From Immersiella caudata (lineage: Eukaryota > Ascomycota > Sordariomycetes > Sordariales > Lasiosphaeriaceae): 64,000 nt of DNA. The notes under the pieces were generated by a model. It worked only from the letters and a program-made list of their open reading frames with translations. It ran no database searches and was not told where the DNA came from. The position numbers and the translations under genes were made by a program. Each line of letters begins with the position of its first letter. Positions within the stretch are counted from its first letter, which is position 1. The stretch is from positions 4,464,001 through 4,528,000 of the forward strand of contig JAULSU010000004.1 of the NCBI GenBank assembly GCA_030512335.1. Direction: 5' to 3'. Below, piece by piece: positions 10,468 to 21,656 of the stretch.

Positions 10468-11740
10468 ATGGCGTCGGATAATCAACTCGGGATGCTTCAG
10501 AGCATAGTAAGTGGAGTTGGCTCAGTTGGAAGCATCCTTTGAATCTAACATCGAGGTTTCTATAGAAGATTGCCCGACCGGGAAACGTCGATAAACTGGC
10601 CGGTCACAACCCGTACTTCGGGTTGTTCAAACTTGAATAACAAAGCCAACATTTCAGCCTCGCAACTCTGCCAAAAACCCACAACTTGAACGCTCAACCA
10701 CAGCGATATATCCTTGGGAAGAGATTCCCACCTCACAAAATCAGCTCAATTATGGAGGACTTCGACTTCTTCCCCGATACCCGGACTCCGGGGACCCAAT
10801 TCTGGGGCTCAATCCGGATCCGGGTTTGCCGCAGCCTCTGGACTGGCACGTCGATAGTGTCGACCCATTTTACGTTCGCGGATCCCACTGGTTACCCGAG
10901 CCGGAAATGCCCAATCCATATCAAGAAATGGCGGCCACCACAATGGGGTCCTTTGGAATCACAATGAGTGGCCAGCAGCCTGACGTTGACCCCTTCCCCT
11001 GTTACGTTGACCACCCTGGCTTCAACCACACGACAACCTTCGTCTTCGCTGGCCAAGATTCCCCGACACTGGCACACGGGTACCGCCTGGACATCGGAGA
11101 ACTCAGCATAGATGGACTAGGTTCATCCCCGACGTCTGAAGGTCTTTCACCAGCGTCGCAGCAGATGTTCCCATTGTCACCACTTTCGCCAGTGGCACCT
11201 CTCGGGTTACCTCAAGAACCCGTTTACACGGAGTGGGCCTTCTCGAACACTTCAAACATTGCGACTGAGGTCAACACAGGATTGAGTCTTCCGTTGCACA
11301 GGATTGGAAGCGTGCCACCAGTCAGGACCCGAGAACTCCGGTCACGACGGAAAGGCTCCGCCAAACCAGGTCCTCGTTCACAGATCCCTAAGTATGCAAC
11401 CGCAACCAACGCTCGTTGCCATGAACGCGTCCAATGCTAACCGAAGGAAAACATGTACAGGAGAAGACTTCGTATGGAACGCCCTGATTTGTACGGCGAG
11501 CAGTGTGAATACTGCCAGAATTGTTTCGCATACGCAGGTGATCTCAACAAACATGTCATCGCCAAGCACTATGACGACCTGGGAAAGACCAAACCAACGT
11601 ATCACTGCACGGTTGGCGACTGCTCACGAGTATACACCAGAGGCGATCGTCTCTACCGTCACAAAGTGGCCAAACATGGCTGGAAAAAGGGCGGGAACAG
11701 GAGCAGCGCGAGGGCTGTGAACGAAGGACATGAGAATTAG
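10468..11740 (+). CDS. C2H2 zinc-finger protein, probable transcription factor
   Basis: Three exons fit together in one frame: 10468-10506 (MASDNQLGMLQSI), 10658-11391 and 11461-11740, giving 350 residues. Intron 1 (10507-10657) has a GTAAGT donor and TTTCAG acceptor. Intron 2 (11392-11460) has GTATGC, an excellent TGCTAAC branch site and TACAG. The N-terminal about 250 residues are Pro/Ser/acidic and disordered, as in activation domains, with a basic stretch (RTRELRSRRKGSAKPG) before the fingers. The C-terminus has two C2H2 fingers: C-x2-C...H-x4-H (CEYC...HVIAKH) and C-x4-C-x12-H-x4-H (CTVGDC...HKVAKH). It is likely a nuclear DNA-binding protein; targets are unknown. Exon 1 is the least certain part. 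An alternative start at ATG 10907 stays in frame, while ATG 10752 is in a different frame. Confidence 0.75.
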
Positions 11741-11947
11741 CGGTACACAGGGGTTTGCGAGGAGCTTTCCCCTTTTGGCATTCTGGTTTTGTTTTTCTTT
11801 GCCGTTCTATGTTGTTTGACTTTGCTTTTGGACGAACTTGTGGGGAGCAAGGGACTGCCGGTACAGAGACACGGAAATGATGATGACGACGACGAGAACA
11901 TGGAATGTACCTTGTACCTACATGACTCATGATGGCTGTATGTCAGA

Positions 11948-12069
11948 GCGCCTTCCTTCGGAATATACTTTATCACATCGATCCTTGTGAGACCCGTGCC
12001 AACTTCGCTCAGCGTTGACACTTGCCGCACATGAATCGATGTGATAAAGTGTATTCCGAAGGAGGACGC
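11948..12069. repeat. inverted repeat: 35-bp arms, 52-nt spacer
   Basis: Arms 11948-11982 and 12035-12069 are reverse complements at 32 of 35 positions. The three differences are all C/T transitions, that is G-T pairs in an RNA or C-to-T changes in DNA. The core is ACTTTATCACATCGAT and its complement. It starts about 210 bp after the stop codon of the C2H2 gene and so may lie in its 3' untranslated region or mark its terminator. Confidence 0.85.
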
Positions 12070-15000
12070 GTTGACAAGACCGCGTAGCTGGAATCGGCTG
12101 CTCAAGCAGTGCGCACCTGCAGAATGTTTGCGGAGAGGACGGTCACTGACGTGTTTCTCTAAGTCTGGGGTGAAAGGATTCAATCCTGCCCAGCCAGGCC
12201 ACATATCTACATACAACTATGCATGATGCAACAATGTGACGACGAATGTCGAAACCCAAAGTTCTGAACCGGATAACTTACCTCTACCAGAAGCCAAGAC
12301 CATGTCCGTAGGGCTGAAAGCTGCGGTGTACCCGTGCCAGCTGTGCCTCACCGGAAACAGCTGCCTGGTTCGTCTAAAGTTCTGACAAAACCCAGCCCTT
12401 CGCCCGACAACTCCTTCAGGGGGGTTATCTTTGGAGGTATGTTTGCATCCGTCTCCCCAAGACAGTAAGTAAATCGTGGAGATGCGGCACATCGACCCCC
12501 TGAGTCGGGGCCTGGGACGCACCGAAAGCCGCCCCGTCCGAGTGGGATCAGGCTATACCAGGCAATCACCATTTTGTTGTTATTTTGATGCCCGAAAAAC
12601 AAGGGCGACGCAGGCGTTTCACGTCACCGCCACGTCGGCTATCTGTCACCCCGCCGCAGGGAATGACATGCGATAGCTCGGATATAGCATGAGGTACTGA
12701 TGTCGGTGGCAACTGGTTCCCGCTCAGCGACCTTTACCGAAACCGATGATGATCAAGGCCAACATTGACGCCCTAGGCCCAAATTGCCTGGCAATTAAGG
12801 AATCAACGCCCAGATTCCATTTCTCCTGCGTCAGGCGGCAATTCCGAAGTTTCGAGTTGTATGCGGGGTGCCGAATGAGAGATTACAGATGCAAGTTGTT
12901 GGTGGCGTCCAAGTGCGAGCGGAGCTGCAATCTTCATGTAAGTGCCTGGCCCTCGACCGAGCCCGCCCTCACATGTGACCAGCCTGCTAATACCAACCTC
13001 ATGCGGGCTGCAGGATGATGCTGCCATGTCGACACGGAACCCGACGTGTAGACCGACATACCGAGCCGACCCGGACACCGCGTGACCACAAAGCTGCCCT
13101 CTCGGTAGTGCAGCAGCCTGCCGTTGGCCCACACCCGCAATCCCATGCATCTCAAATGCAAATGCCCAGCCCTGTAGGGCTGGCCGCATCTGCGGAGAGG
13201 TGTGGTGGGTTCCACGTCGACGGTTGGCAGGAGCAGCCCAGGACACAGTAAGAACTTTAACATTGGGCAGTCATAACTGACCACTACCAGCGACGTATCC
13301 CTACCAATATCGCGGTTCCACCATATGCCACCCCCAGGACATCCCTATTCCTTCGCGAATGGAAAAAACGCCTTGCCAACGACCCCTGGCGCCCAGACGC
13401 GCATCCACACCTCTTTTTGAACAGTTTGGTTATGTGAGCCTAAACCGGCAGGATGGAAAGGACCAACCGCAGTCCCCTAAACGCGCGCCTGCGTGCATCA
13501 TCACCAACACCTGGGGAATGCTTCCGTCACCTGCAAGCCATCCTCAAATTTTGACCGCCTATCCAGGACGATCGGATCCACGGCCTTCCGGATGCTTGTT
13601 TTTTTGTTTCGGGACCTCTCATTCGATTCCTGATCTCTAATCATTTCCTAGCCGATGAATCACACCGGAGTTAAAGAAACAGATGTACAGAATTTTGCTC
13701 ACCCGATCATCCCTTTCCAGGACCGGGCTTCGGTCTCGGCTCTGGCCCCCTCCAAGTCCGATCTGGCCCCCACCCACAAACAAAGCCTCAGGCTAGCAGG
13801 GCACAAAACAGGAAAATACTTAGAACGCCATATAAACATCCAATCAATCGTATTAGCTAATCCCGCCTGTCCTCCTTCACCCCGCCAGGGATCCCCCTAA
13901 AATCTGCCTCACCAAAAACGGGTTCGGTCAGGTCCCCAGTCCTAGCCAAGGTCTCAGCAAGCCGCGCCTTCCGGACCGCGGTTCGGACCCCTCTCATCCC
14001 CCCACCAGCGCGTATCCGAAAAGGTGGAGACGCGGCACGAAACAAGACCCGCGCCAACGTAGAAACTGACCCCTCGGGCCGGGTGGCTTATCTAGCGTCC
14101 CAACGCTGAAACAATCGCCAACGCTCGGCGCCATTCATGGCCGGTTCACTGATAACGCATCCTCCCCTAAATCCACAAGCGCCTTCCTCCTCTCGTATTG
14201 CACCCATCCCATTCACCGAATAGACGCGCCAAACAAACCATCGGTGTCTTCCCGGCGTTGCATCGGTGCACCAGCCGAACCAAAGCCTCCAAGTGGCTGA
14301 CGCCGCACGCGCCACACATTTCCCACGCTCTCACTCGTCACCTCGCATAATCCCTTTTACTAGATCTCGGACTCGCATCCACCTGGTTTCTCGGATAAAA
14401 GTGGGGTTGACAGGGCCCGGGGTTGACATCCCCAGCTCGAATCCTTCCGCGCGCGTCATGAAAAGGACAGAACACGAGACCTAGTTGGAAAGAAGGGAAA
14501 AAAAAGATTCCAGATGAAGGGTGACGGGCGTGCATTAGTGCGGTATTCACAGAGTATCCGACTTTCGCATGCGTACCTTGATAATTTACCAGAAACAAAA
14601 GGTGAAAGCTGACAGAAGCGGGAAAGAGATCGCCGTGTCGTGTCATGTCGCATCGGTAGCTGATGCGGAGACGGGCACGGATGCGGATCCAGACTAGATC
14701 CATCCACCATAAGCACTGTCTTGCCGAGTGAGACGGCTATGTACCAGGCTTAGATGTCTTGGTCATGGGACTTTGCCGGTGCCCCTGGAGAGATTTTTTC
14801 TCGCCAATTATGGGCGAGGGAATCCGCGATACGGGGTGAGCCCCCGAGTAAGAGAGATGGGACGGAATGTGTTTTCGAAACGGAGCTAAAAGGTCGGGAG
14901 ATGACCTGCAAGATGGTGTGAGTTTTGTGATTTGGAGATGTGAACATGGGGCTTCAGGGTTTTGTAGTGCTTTGCTTATAGTTGGTCGTCATACGGAGCC

Positions 15001-15092
15001 GAGGATTGGGGAAGAGCGAGGAACGCAGGAAGGAATGGGGGGTAAAATGCCCAAGTTTGGGTCATGTCATACCCGGGTGAGGGGTCGGACTT

Positions 15093-15109
15093 GGGGGGGG
15101 GGGGGGGGG
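15093..15109. repeat. G17 homopolymer
   Basis: Seventeen consecutive G in intergenic DNA, followed by a purine-rich tract. Length is likely unstable and prone to sequencing error. Confidence 0.9.
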
Positions 15110-15226
15110 AGAAGAGGAGGAAGAAAGGAAGGCATTCACAGCACAGCAATGGGGCACTGGCGCTTTTGATAGAAAGTTTGTGGAGCAACAATTGTTACTG
15201 CCTGGTATTTAACTACTCAAGGGTGC

Positions 15227-15242
15227 TGTGTGTGTGTGTGTG
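15227..15242. repeat. (TG)8 microsatellite
   Basis: Eight perfect TG units in intergenic DNA, about 330 bp beyond the 3' end of the Ser/Gly-rich gene. Confidence 0.9.
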
Positions 15243-15568
15243 AAAATTCAACGTCTGCCTGGACGGGTGTTGTACCCAGATGAGTGCTGCCCCCACATGC
15301 CCAATGCTGCCATTCCGTGTGTCTGCACCTCGCAACATGACAAGGAGACTGCTAGGAAAATTAAGGAAATGATATCGTGTATCGTGAAGTGCCGTAGCCG
15401 TCGTGCCAGCTGAGATGCCCCATGCTATGCCCGTGCCCCCCTTTCCCCCTAGTGTGCGCCGAAGATATGGAATCAAATTCAAGTAAAGAGAGTGCGTGCC
15501 CATACGCCAGATAACCCAACCAACTAGAGATCTCAGAGACGGCCGATGTTCGCAACAGGGGTGACGAC

Positions 15569-16050
15569 TCAAGGTCTGCTGCTGCTACCAGATCCAGATC
15601 CGGAGGGCTTGGCAGGGTTAGCCCATGTGGGTTGTATCATGGCGTGATAGGGTCGCCACTCACATTGCTAGAAGACCAAGTGTTGGAACTGCTACCGCCT
15701 CCGCTCGAGCCCGACGTGTATGAGCTGGTGTAGCGCGTCGAGCTGGATCCCGAAGTGCTAGAGCTTCCGCTATACGTATTAAAGACGATGCCGGGTTTGA
15801 GGATGCCGAGAGCCGACGAGTGCTTCAGGAGAGAGTTCCAGTCCGTCTTGTCCGAAGATGATGAGCCGTTGTTGCTGCCCGACATCTTGTATCCGTACGG
15901 AGTGAAGGATGAGGTGGGTGGAGGGGAATCGCTAGTCTTGATGGGAGGAAGCGGAGGTGAGTCTGATTGTTTGATTCGAGGTGAAGATGGTTGGTTGTCC
16001 GGTGGTTCGCTGCGTGCCTTGGGCCATGAATCTCGACGTTCGGTCTTCAT
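15569..16050 (-). CDS. small Ser/Gly-rich hypothetical protein
   Basis: Two exons, 15664-16050 and 15569-15607, encode 141 residues. The intron 15608-15663 has a GTGAGT donor, a GGCTAAC branch site and a CCAAG acceptor, and it joins two Ser/Gly-rich segments in the same frame. The protein starts MKTERRDSWPK, has a Ser-Pro repeat (IKQSDSPPLPPIKTSDSPP), a short hydrophobic core (LLKHSSALGILKPGIVF) and a Ser/Thr/Gly/Tyr tail. There is no signal peptide. A TATATAAAG box at 16056-16064 sits only a few bases upstream of this ATG. If that box is the functional TATA element, transcription would begin downstream of it and the true start may be the in-frame ATG at 15885, giving about 86 residues. The frame is also open upstream to about 16401. 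Family not recognised. Confidence 0.5.
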
Positions 16051-16750
16051 GGTGTCTTTATATACCAAAGGGAGCTTGAAGCTGGTAGTCGTGCAGGTGT
16101 GTATCCTAAGGTGTGTAGGAGCTGTGTAAGTGACTAGCTGCTGAAATCGAATGGGCAAACCGCATCTGCGAGCCAGCCCTAAATTGTTGCCTAGCAATGG
16201 AAGCAAGGCATTGGCATCGATTTGGAGAGAAGGGTAGAGTGAAAGATACATGATCGGGGGATGACCGCACTTGACGAGCTTCTTCGGCACTGGGTGTGAT
16301 TGGCCGAGCCCTAGAGCAGGGGGGTCCCTGAGGATCCAGCGTCCTTCTGCTTGCCAGAATAGGCTAGAAGGATATGACCCGAATTGAGCGCTTTTCATCA
16401 CAAAAGTGCGAAGCTGGGATTTCCGAATGCGATGTGACCGATGGAAGCCCCGGTCGCCGTCGGTGACGTTTCACGCCGCGTGCAGGCCTTTGAGCCGCAC
16501 ATGGCATGCAGCCACTTTTCCCTAGGACGCCACTGACTGCGTGACTGCGTGACTCCCGGCCCTGTCAGGCACGCACACATGTGCACGCTCCTTCGGCAGC
16601 AGCTGCCTGCCTGGATGGCTGAGGAACGGGGCTCGCCCCGCTGAGCCTCGGATCCGATCCGTCGCTCCCAGGACGGGACTTCCAGGGGGGCGCGAACCCA
16701 CGAATCCACGCCCGCCCTACGACCTCGGTGTACTCAGCCCATCAGCTCGC
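16051..16750. other. intergenic, upstream of the Ser/Gly-rich gene
   Basis: About 700 bp between the 3' end of the Zn2Cys6 gene and the Ser/Gly-rich gene, both on the minus strand. The first part is open in frame with the downstream gene but lacks protein-like features. Direct GTGACTGCG repeats occur near 16535-16553. No other gene seen. Confidence 0.5.
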
Positions 16751-18883
16751 CTATTCCGTTGCCTGCCCGAAAGTGAAGTCAACACTTATCAACTCTTCCC
16801 ACCACTCACTATCGAAGTCAATTGACGGAACGCTCGCCGTAGGGTCAATGTCCATGGCCAACGGCCCACCATTAGCCTCTGGTAGGTAGGTGCGGCTGTT
16901 GCTGATGCCGCTGCACCTCATCAGCAGGACCCTGTTTCGACAGGTACCAAGAGCCAATCCAGCGCATCTTTTCTGCTGACATCCCCAAGAACGAATACCC
17001 ATCCTCGATATATCTGATCTTTCGCGCGCCCGCGGCTTCCGCCTGGCCCCCTCGGCTGAGGTGGTCACTGAGTTGTCGCGCGAGAGTGACAAAGTCCATA
17101 GCTTTTCGGGCCTCGGCCTGATTCCAATCCGAGTCATTCAAGAATAGGAGCCGCGTGACCGTGATCAAGGTAAAGGAGAAGTAGGAGAAGACCTGACAAG
17201 GCAAGTAAGGGATTTGCTCCGCCGGGTTGTTCAGGTATGCGACCAAGTAGCTCTTCGCAGCTTCCAGGCAGAACCAAAGCGCTTCGGACCGCCACGCCGC
17301 CCCATCCGCGAAGGCAGATGTAGGATTCATGTAGATGACTGGCTCGTAGAGCCTCACAAGGATCCCCTTGTAGCAAAGGTCGAACATGCCTGCATAGTTT
17401 CAACGTCATCAGCGACTGAACACATCACCAACATCTATGGGGGCCGGTCGACTGACATGATGCTCGGATTTCTGGCGGTGTCTCTTTCCGCAAGGCTTCC
17501 AACTCTCTCTTGACGGATGTGAGAACCATGTGGGACGCCCCAGTAAACTCAACTGGCTCGCTTCCATCCATCTCAGGGTTAGGAAACGTATAGTGCGTCC
17601 TGCACCCAACATGCAGCATCTGGACTAGTATCGATAGGAATCGGTCTGACTCAAACTCCGCAGTGCTTTCAATGGCCTGTCGACACGTTCTCAGGTAGGC
17701 GGAGTAAGGGCACATCGGCATGTGATAGAATAGGGACGTAGCACTGTGAAAGCATCAGAAGCTGTCAGGGGAAGACGTGAGGTGAAGCAAGCTTACAGTG
17801 AGTTCAGATAAAAGACGCCAAGCATCGCCCGCATGTCCTCGAGAGTATGTGGGCGCCTTGCCTTGAAGCCTTTAACGCGCCTCGCCTCGTCCAACAGGTG
17901 GTTCGGCGTATTGGTGCGCGGCCTCCCTGGCTTACCGAGGCCGGCCTCGAGTGCCATTCCAACCAACAACTGAAACAGCGCTGTGCCCCCATAGTCGATG
18001 CAGAAGTTGAAGTGATTCGCCCTAGGTCCGATTACCACCAGCAGCCCCTCGAGTGCTTCACGCACCCATCGCAACTCACCAGCCAATGTACAACAAGAGC
18101 CCCTGAAGGAGTTCTAGTCGTCGCTCTTGCACAACTAAGACATGGTGCGAGACGTGCTGGCGCACCCATTGCGCCACTTCCCGCTGCGTTTCCGCCGTCT
18201 GCGGCGCGATGATCTGAATGATTACACGAAACAGAAATGGCCGACTCTGAAAGAGCTCGTCAGGCGCAACTTCTGGGCTGATGGGAACGAATGGGAATTT
18301 CGGCGAGTATTCCGATCGGTACAAGTTCAAAAATCTCTCCGCTTCGTCACCTGTGACTTGGAAGCCAGGGACAACCTCAAAGCTACCGGCTCGTGGGGCG
18401 TATCTGGCGGAACGACTGACTGGTGGCGGAGGGTTTTGCAGTGATTCCAGGGGAAGACCAAAGGTAGGAGGAGTGCTTGAGTTGCTCAAAGTCGGTGTGG
18501 CCAGTTGCTGCAGCCCCTGGCTGGCGCTGAGCAGAGACATGATGCCGTCGAGCTTCTCCTCCAGTTGGCCAACTCGCCTACCCAGTGTCAGATACGGCTA
18601 CTCCAATACTTGAGTGGGTTGACTGTTGTTGCACTTACGTTGACGGCCCTCGCCTCCGCCTCTCGTTTTGCTCAGGCATGGAGCAGGGGCGCTTGAGCCG
18701 TGTGCATCTGGAAATCGCCAGAACATGTGAGCCTCTCCGACCACGGTTGCAAGATGAGCTGGCTTACCTCTGACAGCTGCCGGTCCCAGGCCCACTAGAC
18801 AAAGAGCACTTCGTTTTGGACCGATTGCAGTACGCACATGCTCGGGGTCGGTCCTTGTGGTTGTCGCCGGTAGAGTCGGCCAT
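16751..18883 (-). CDS. Zn(II)2Cys6 transcription factor, 7 exons
   Basis: Exons (minus order) 18768-18883, 18639-18707, 18080-18577, 17797-18021, 17457-17743, 16948-17389 and 16751-16901 splice to 595 residues. The binuclear cluster spans intron 1: CAYCNRSKTKC on one side and CQRCTRLKRPC on the other, near residues 15-45, followed by basic RRRRG. A short linker and heptad segment (RVGQLEEKLDGIMSLL) would dimerise. The rest is the helical middle region of fungal Zn2Cys6 regulators, ending in an acidic tail (IDFDSEWWEELISVDF) suited to activation. The last intron (16902-16947, 46 nt) is chosen by frame and its acceptor could be 6 nt further. The gene is divergent from an MFS transporter 693 bp away, which makes it a candidate local regulator of that transporter. 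Targets are not known. Confidence 0.85.
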
Positions 18884-19576
18884 ATTTGCGATTTTGCCCG
18901 ATCCCAGGGCGATGTTGTGACGCGAGGCACGGAAAGTATGGCCAATCGCGCAGCCAAGCAAACACAACCCGGCAGCAGTCAAGCTCAATACTTACGGAGT
19001 GGAATGATGGCGCGAGATGCCAATAGCACCGTAACAAATCGCGAGTCCAAGTCCAACAAAAGCTGGATCCCAACGCAATGAGCAGCAGGAAACAACCAGC
19101 AGGTCGACATCGGCATCGGTCGGCAAATTCGGTGAACCCCTCCCAGCAGCGAATGACATCCCAGTTTCGAAAGCCCTGGCAGGGAAAGTGGGGCATCGGT
19201 GCCGATTTGCTGGCCGACACCGTCTCCCAGATCCAGTCGGCCGCTCCTTCCACCTAGAAATTCACGCCACAACAGCCAGACTGTCCACCAACTCGTGAAA
19301 GTAGGTAGCCATGCGAGAGCAATTCGAGGAAAGCCTTAAACGGGCTCGGCGACCAAAACGCTATGCCACACCCAGATTTTGTCGGCTTTCATCGCATCGA
19401 GCGAGTTCCCGGCATCGGCCTTGAACGGCCACCGGCCGTGGTATATCATAACAAATTCCTGCCAAGATCCAAGATGGAAAATTCTCCTTCTCTCACAGCT
19501 TGCACATCCCCAGCCGCCTCACCGGCCATCCTACAGTGCCTCCATCTCCATCTCCATCTCCATCTCAGTCAACACA
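18884..19576. promoter_or_regulatory. shared divergent promoter of the Zn2Cys6 gene and MFS gene
   Basis: This 693-bp region separates two divergent start codons. It contains several CGG/CCG triplets of the kind bound by Zn2Cys6 dimers, for example CGGCCACCGGCCG at 19426-19438, which includes CGG-N3-CCG. Such triplets also occur by chance in GC-rich DNA. A (CATCTC)4 repeat lies in the MFS leader. Confidence 0.4.
19543..19566. repeat. (CATCTC)4 in the MFS 5' leader
   Basis: Four perfect 6-bp units ending 10 bp before the MFS start codon. The pyrimidine-rich tract is typical of fungal promoters and leaders. Confidence 0.85.
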
Positions 19577-21425
19577 ATGACTCCCATTGAGAGTTCCAAC
19601 GAGAAGCCAGCCGCTCCAGTTGGCGACTCAGCCTCTTCAGACAGCATCCCCACAGGCCCTGAACCCGATGTCCTAGCCGAGCCAACCTACCCAAACACCC
19701 TCAGCCTCTTCCTCATCTGCCTCGGCCTCTTCCTCTCCGTCCTCTGCTTCGGCCTCGACCGCAGCATCATAACCACCGCGGTCCCCAAGATTACCAGCGA
19801 CTTCAACGCCCTCGAAGACATCGGCTGGTACCACTCCGCCTACATGCTCACATCATGTTGCTTCCAACTCATGTTCGGCAAGCTCTATTCCGAACTCGAC
19901 ATGAAATGGCTGTATCTCACCGCCTTGGCCATCTTCGAAGTCGGCTCCGTCATCTGCGCCGCCGCGCCGAACTCCGTGTCTCTGATCATCGGTCGTGCTA
20001 TTGCAGGAGTCGGGGCAGCCGGAATCGTCAGCGGTGTTTTCGTTATCATCGCACACATCGCGCCGCTGCACACTCGACCAAAGATCACCGGCATGGTTGG
20101 GGGCGCGATGGGCATTGCTCAGGTTATAGCCCCTACGTTGGGGGGTGCATTGACGGACTACGTGTCTTGGAGATGGTGCTTTTGGATCAACTTACCCATG
20201 GGTGCTGTTACTTTTGTTGCGGTGATTTTCTTGGTGAACGTCCCGAGGAGCGCTGCTCTGACGAACAGCGAGAAGAAGGCGGAGTACAAGGGACTGGCTG
20301 GGCTTGTCCGTCGGTTTGATCTGCTTGGGGCTGTCTTCCTGCTCCCTGCGGTTGTGTCCCTGCTCTTGGCGTTGCAATGGGGAGGCACACAGTACGCTTG
20401 GGGTTCCTGGCGGGTTGTCACAACTGTCGTGGTATTTGGGGTGACCACTCTCGTTTGGGCTGGGATACAATACCGAGCTGGCGATGATGCCACGGTGCCG
20501 CTGCGCATCGTCAAAGGACGATCCATGTTATCGGCAATATGGTTCACCTTCTGCGTCATGGCTGTGCTGTTCATCTTCGTTCAGTATGTCACGATTTGGT
20601 TCCAGGCCGCCATGGGGGTCTCGGCATACCAGTCTGGTATCAACTTACTGGCTGCGACCGCCTCCATGTCCGTCACTTTCATCGCCTCTGGGTTCTTGGG
20701 AAGTTTGCCTCTTTGCCGTCACAACTCATCAGCCACGCTAACCAAAGCTCTACACAGACCTCAAAGATCGGCTACTACGTTCCTCAAATGATTGCTAGCA
20801 CCGTCATCACATGCATCTCATGCGGTCTAACCACCCGCTTCGACCTTTCCACGAGCAAAGCCTACTGGTACATCTCCCCCATCCCGTTCCCCCCTCTGCT
20901 CCCCACCTCCCCTCACGTACTAACATCTCCCCCAGGATAATCTCCCTCCTCCTAACGGGCCTCGGCGTCGGTCTCGGTGCTCAACAACCCTTTATCATCC
21001 CCCAAACCGTCCTCACAGGTCCCGACATCGCCGTGGGTACATCCGTCGTCATCTTCTTTCAAACCCTCAGCGGAACAATCTTCATCTCCGTGGCCAACAA
21101 CATCTTCCACGACCAGCTCGTATCCGAACTCAGGAACCGAGTCCCCACCGTGAGTCCCGAGGTGGTTATCTCTGTCGGTGCAAGCGGGATCGCCGAGGCG
21201 CTTGGCGGGAGGTATCCGGGAGAGATAGGGGTGATACTGGAGTCATACTCTGCGGCACTGGGGAGGGTTTGGATTATCCTTGCGGTATTGGCTTGTTTGA
21301 GTGTCTTTGGGGCGGTGTTTCCTGAGTGGAGAAGCGTCAAAAAGCCGGCTGTGACGGGTGGGGTTGCAGAAAAGGAAAAGGGGGGAGATGATGATGAGAA
21401 GAGCAATGGTGAAGATACTGTTTAG
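19577..21425 (+). CDS. MFS drug/toxin efflux-type transporter (14-TM, DHA2-like), possible frame break
   Basis: The start MTPIESSNEK follows the CT-rich leader. After a hydrophilic N-terminus of about 45 residues come 14 predicted helices. The sequence has MFS efflux hallmarks: LDRSIITTAVPKI in helix 1, the DIGWYHSAYML segment, LIIGRAIAGVGAAGIVSG, and motif C-like GGAMGIAQVIAPTLGG. Intron 20868-20935 (GTACAT donor, GTACTAAC branch, CCCAG) is clear and restores KAYW-IISLLLTG. The first intron region is a problem. The natural intron 20703-20757 (CGCTAAC branch, ACACAG) leaves the frame off by one between IASGFLG and the conserved KIGYY. The only canonical alternative, 20672-20757, deletes half a helix. 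Either one base is extra near GGGAA (20698-20702) or the allele is damaged. It would export a small toxic or secondary metabolite across the plasma membrane; the substrate is unknown. Confidence 0.85.
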
Positions 21426-21656
21426 TGATTAGTTAGATGCATTTTCTCTGTTGGAAGGGAAATAGATTGGATAGATGCTGGACAAATCCATGTAACAATA
21501 GCTAGTTTGATCAACAGGGGACCTTGTCTCAAAGACACACATTGTTGCATTCTGATAGGAAGCCTGCAAAGTTGTTTGATCCCTTGTTCAATCTCTCCCA
21601 ACCATCTCCAGAACTTCTTGCCCAAGTTCACCAACTAAACGATGTGAGGAAGATTC

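Larger units (their letters stand above)
11741..15568. other. 3.8-kb gene-free stretch
   Basis: No frame convinces me. It contains an inverted repeat at 11948-12069, a G17 run (15093-15109) and a (TG)8 microsatellite (15227-15242). A spliced pair of short frames near 13015-13400 was considered and rejected. I see no transposase, reverse transcriptase or tRNA signal. Confidence 0.55.

Noticed and set aside
10566..10640. An extra exon after MASDNQLGMLQSI ending in KLE-stop, making a 37-residue peptide, using the acceptor at 10565 with a CTAAC branch.
   Set aside because: The splice signals are good, but the larger intron to 10657 gives a complete zinc-finger protein. It may be an alternative product, which cannot be shown from sequence.
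10752..10967. A frame starting MEDFDFFPDT as the start of the C2H2 gene.
   Set aside because: It is in a different frame from the zinc-finger exons. A GTAAGT/TTTCAG intron upstream joins ATG 10468 in frame, so no frame break is needed.
13015..13400. Two short plus-strand frames that could be joined by an intron at about 13248-13291 (GTAAGA donor, CTGACC branch, CCAG acceptor).
   Set aside because: The joined product is about 110 residues with unremarkable composition, no recognisable domain and no good start context. A chance GT-AG pair is likely in 3.8 kb of gene-free DNA.
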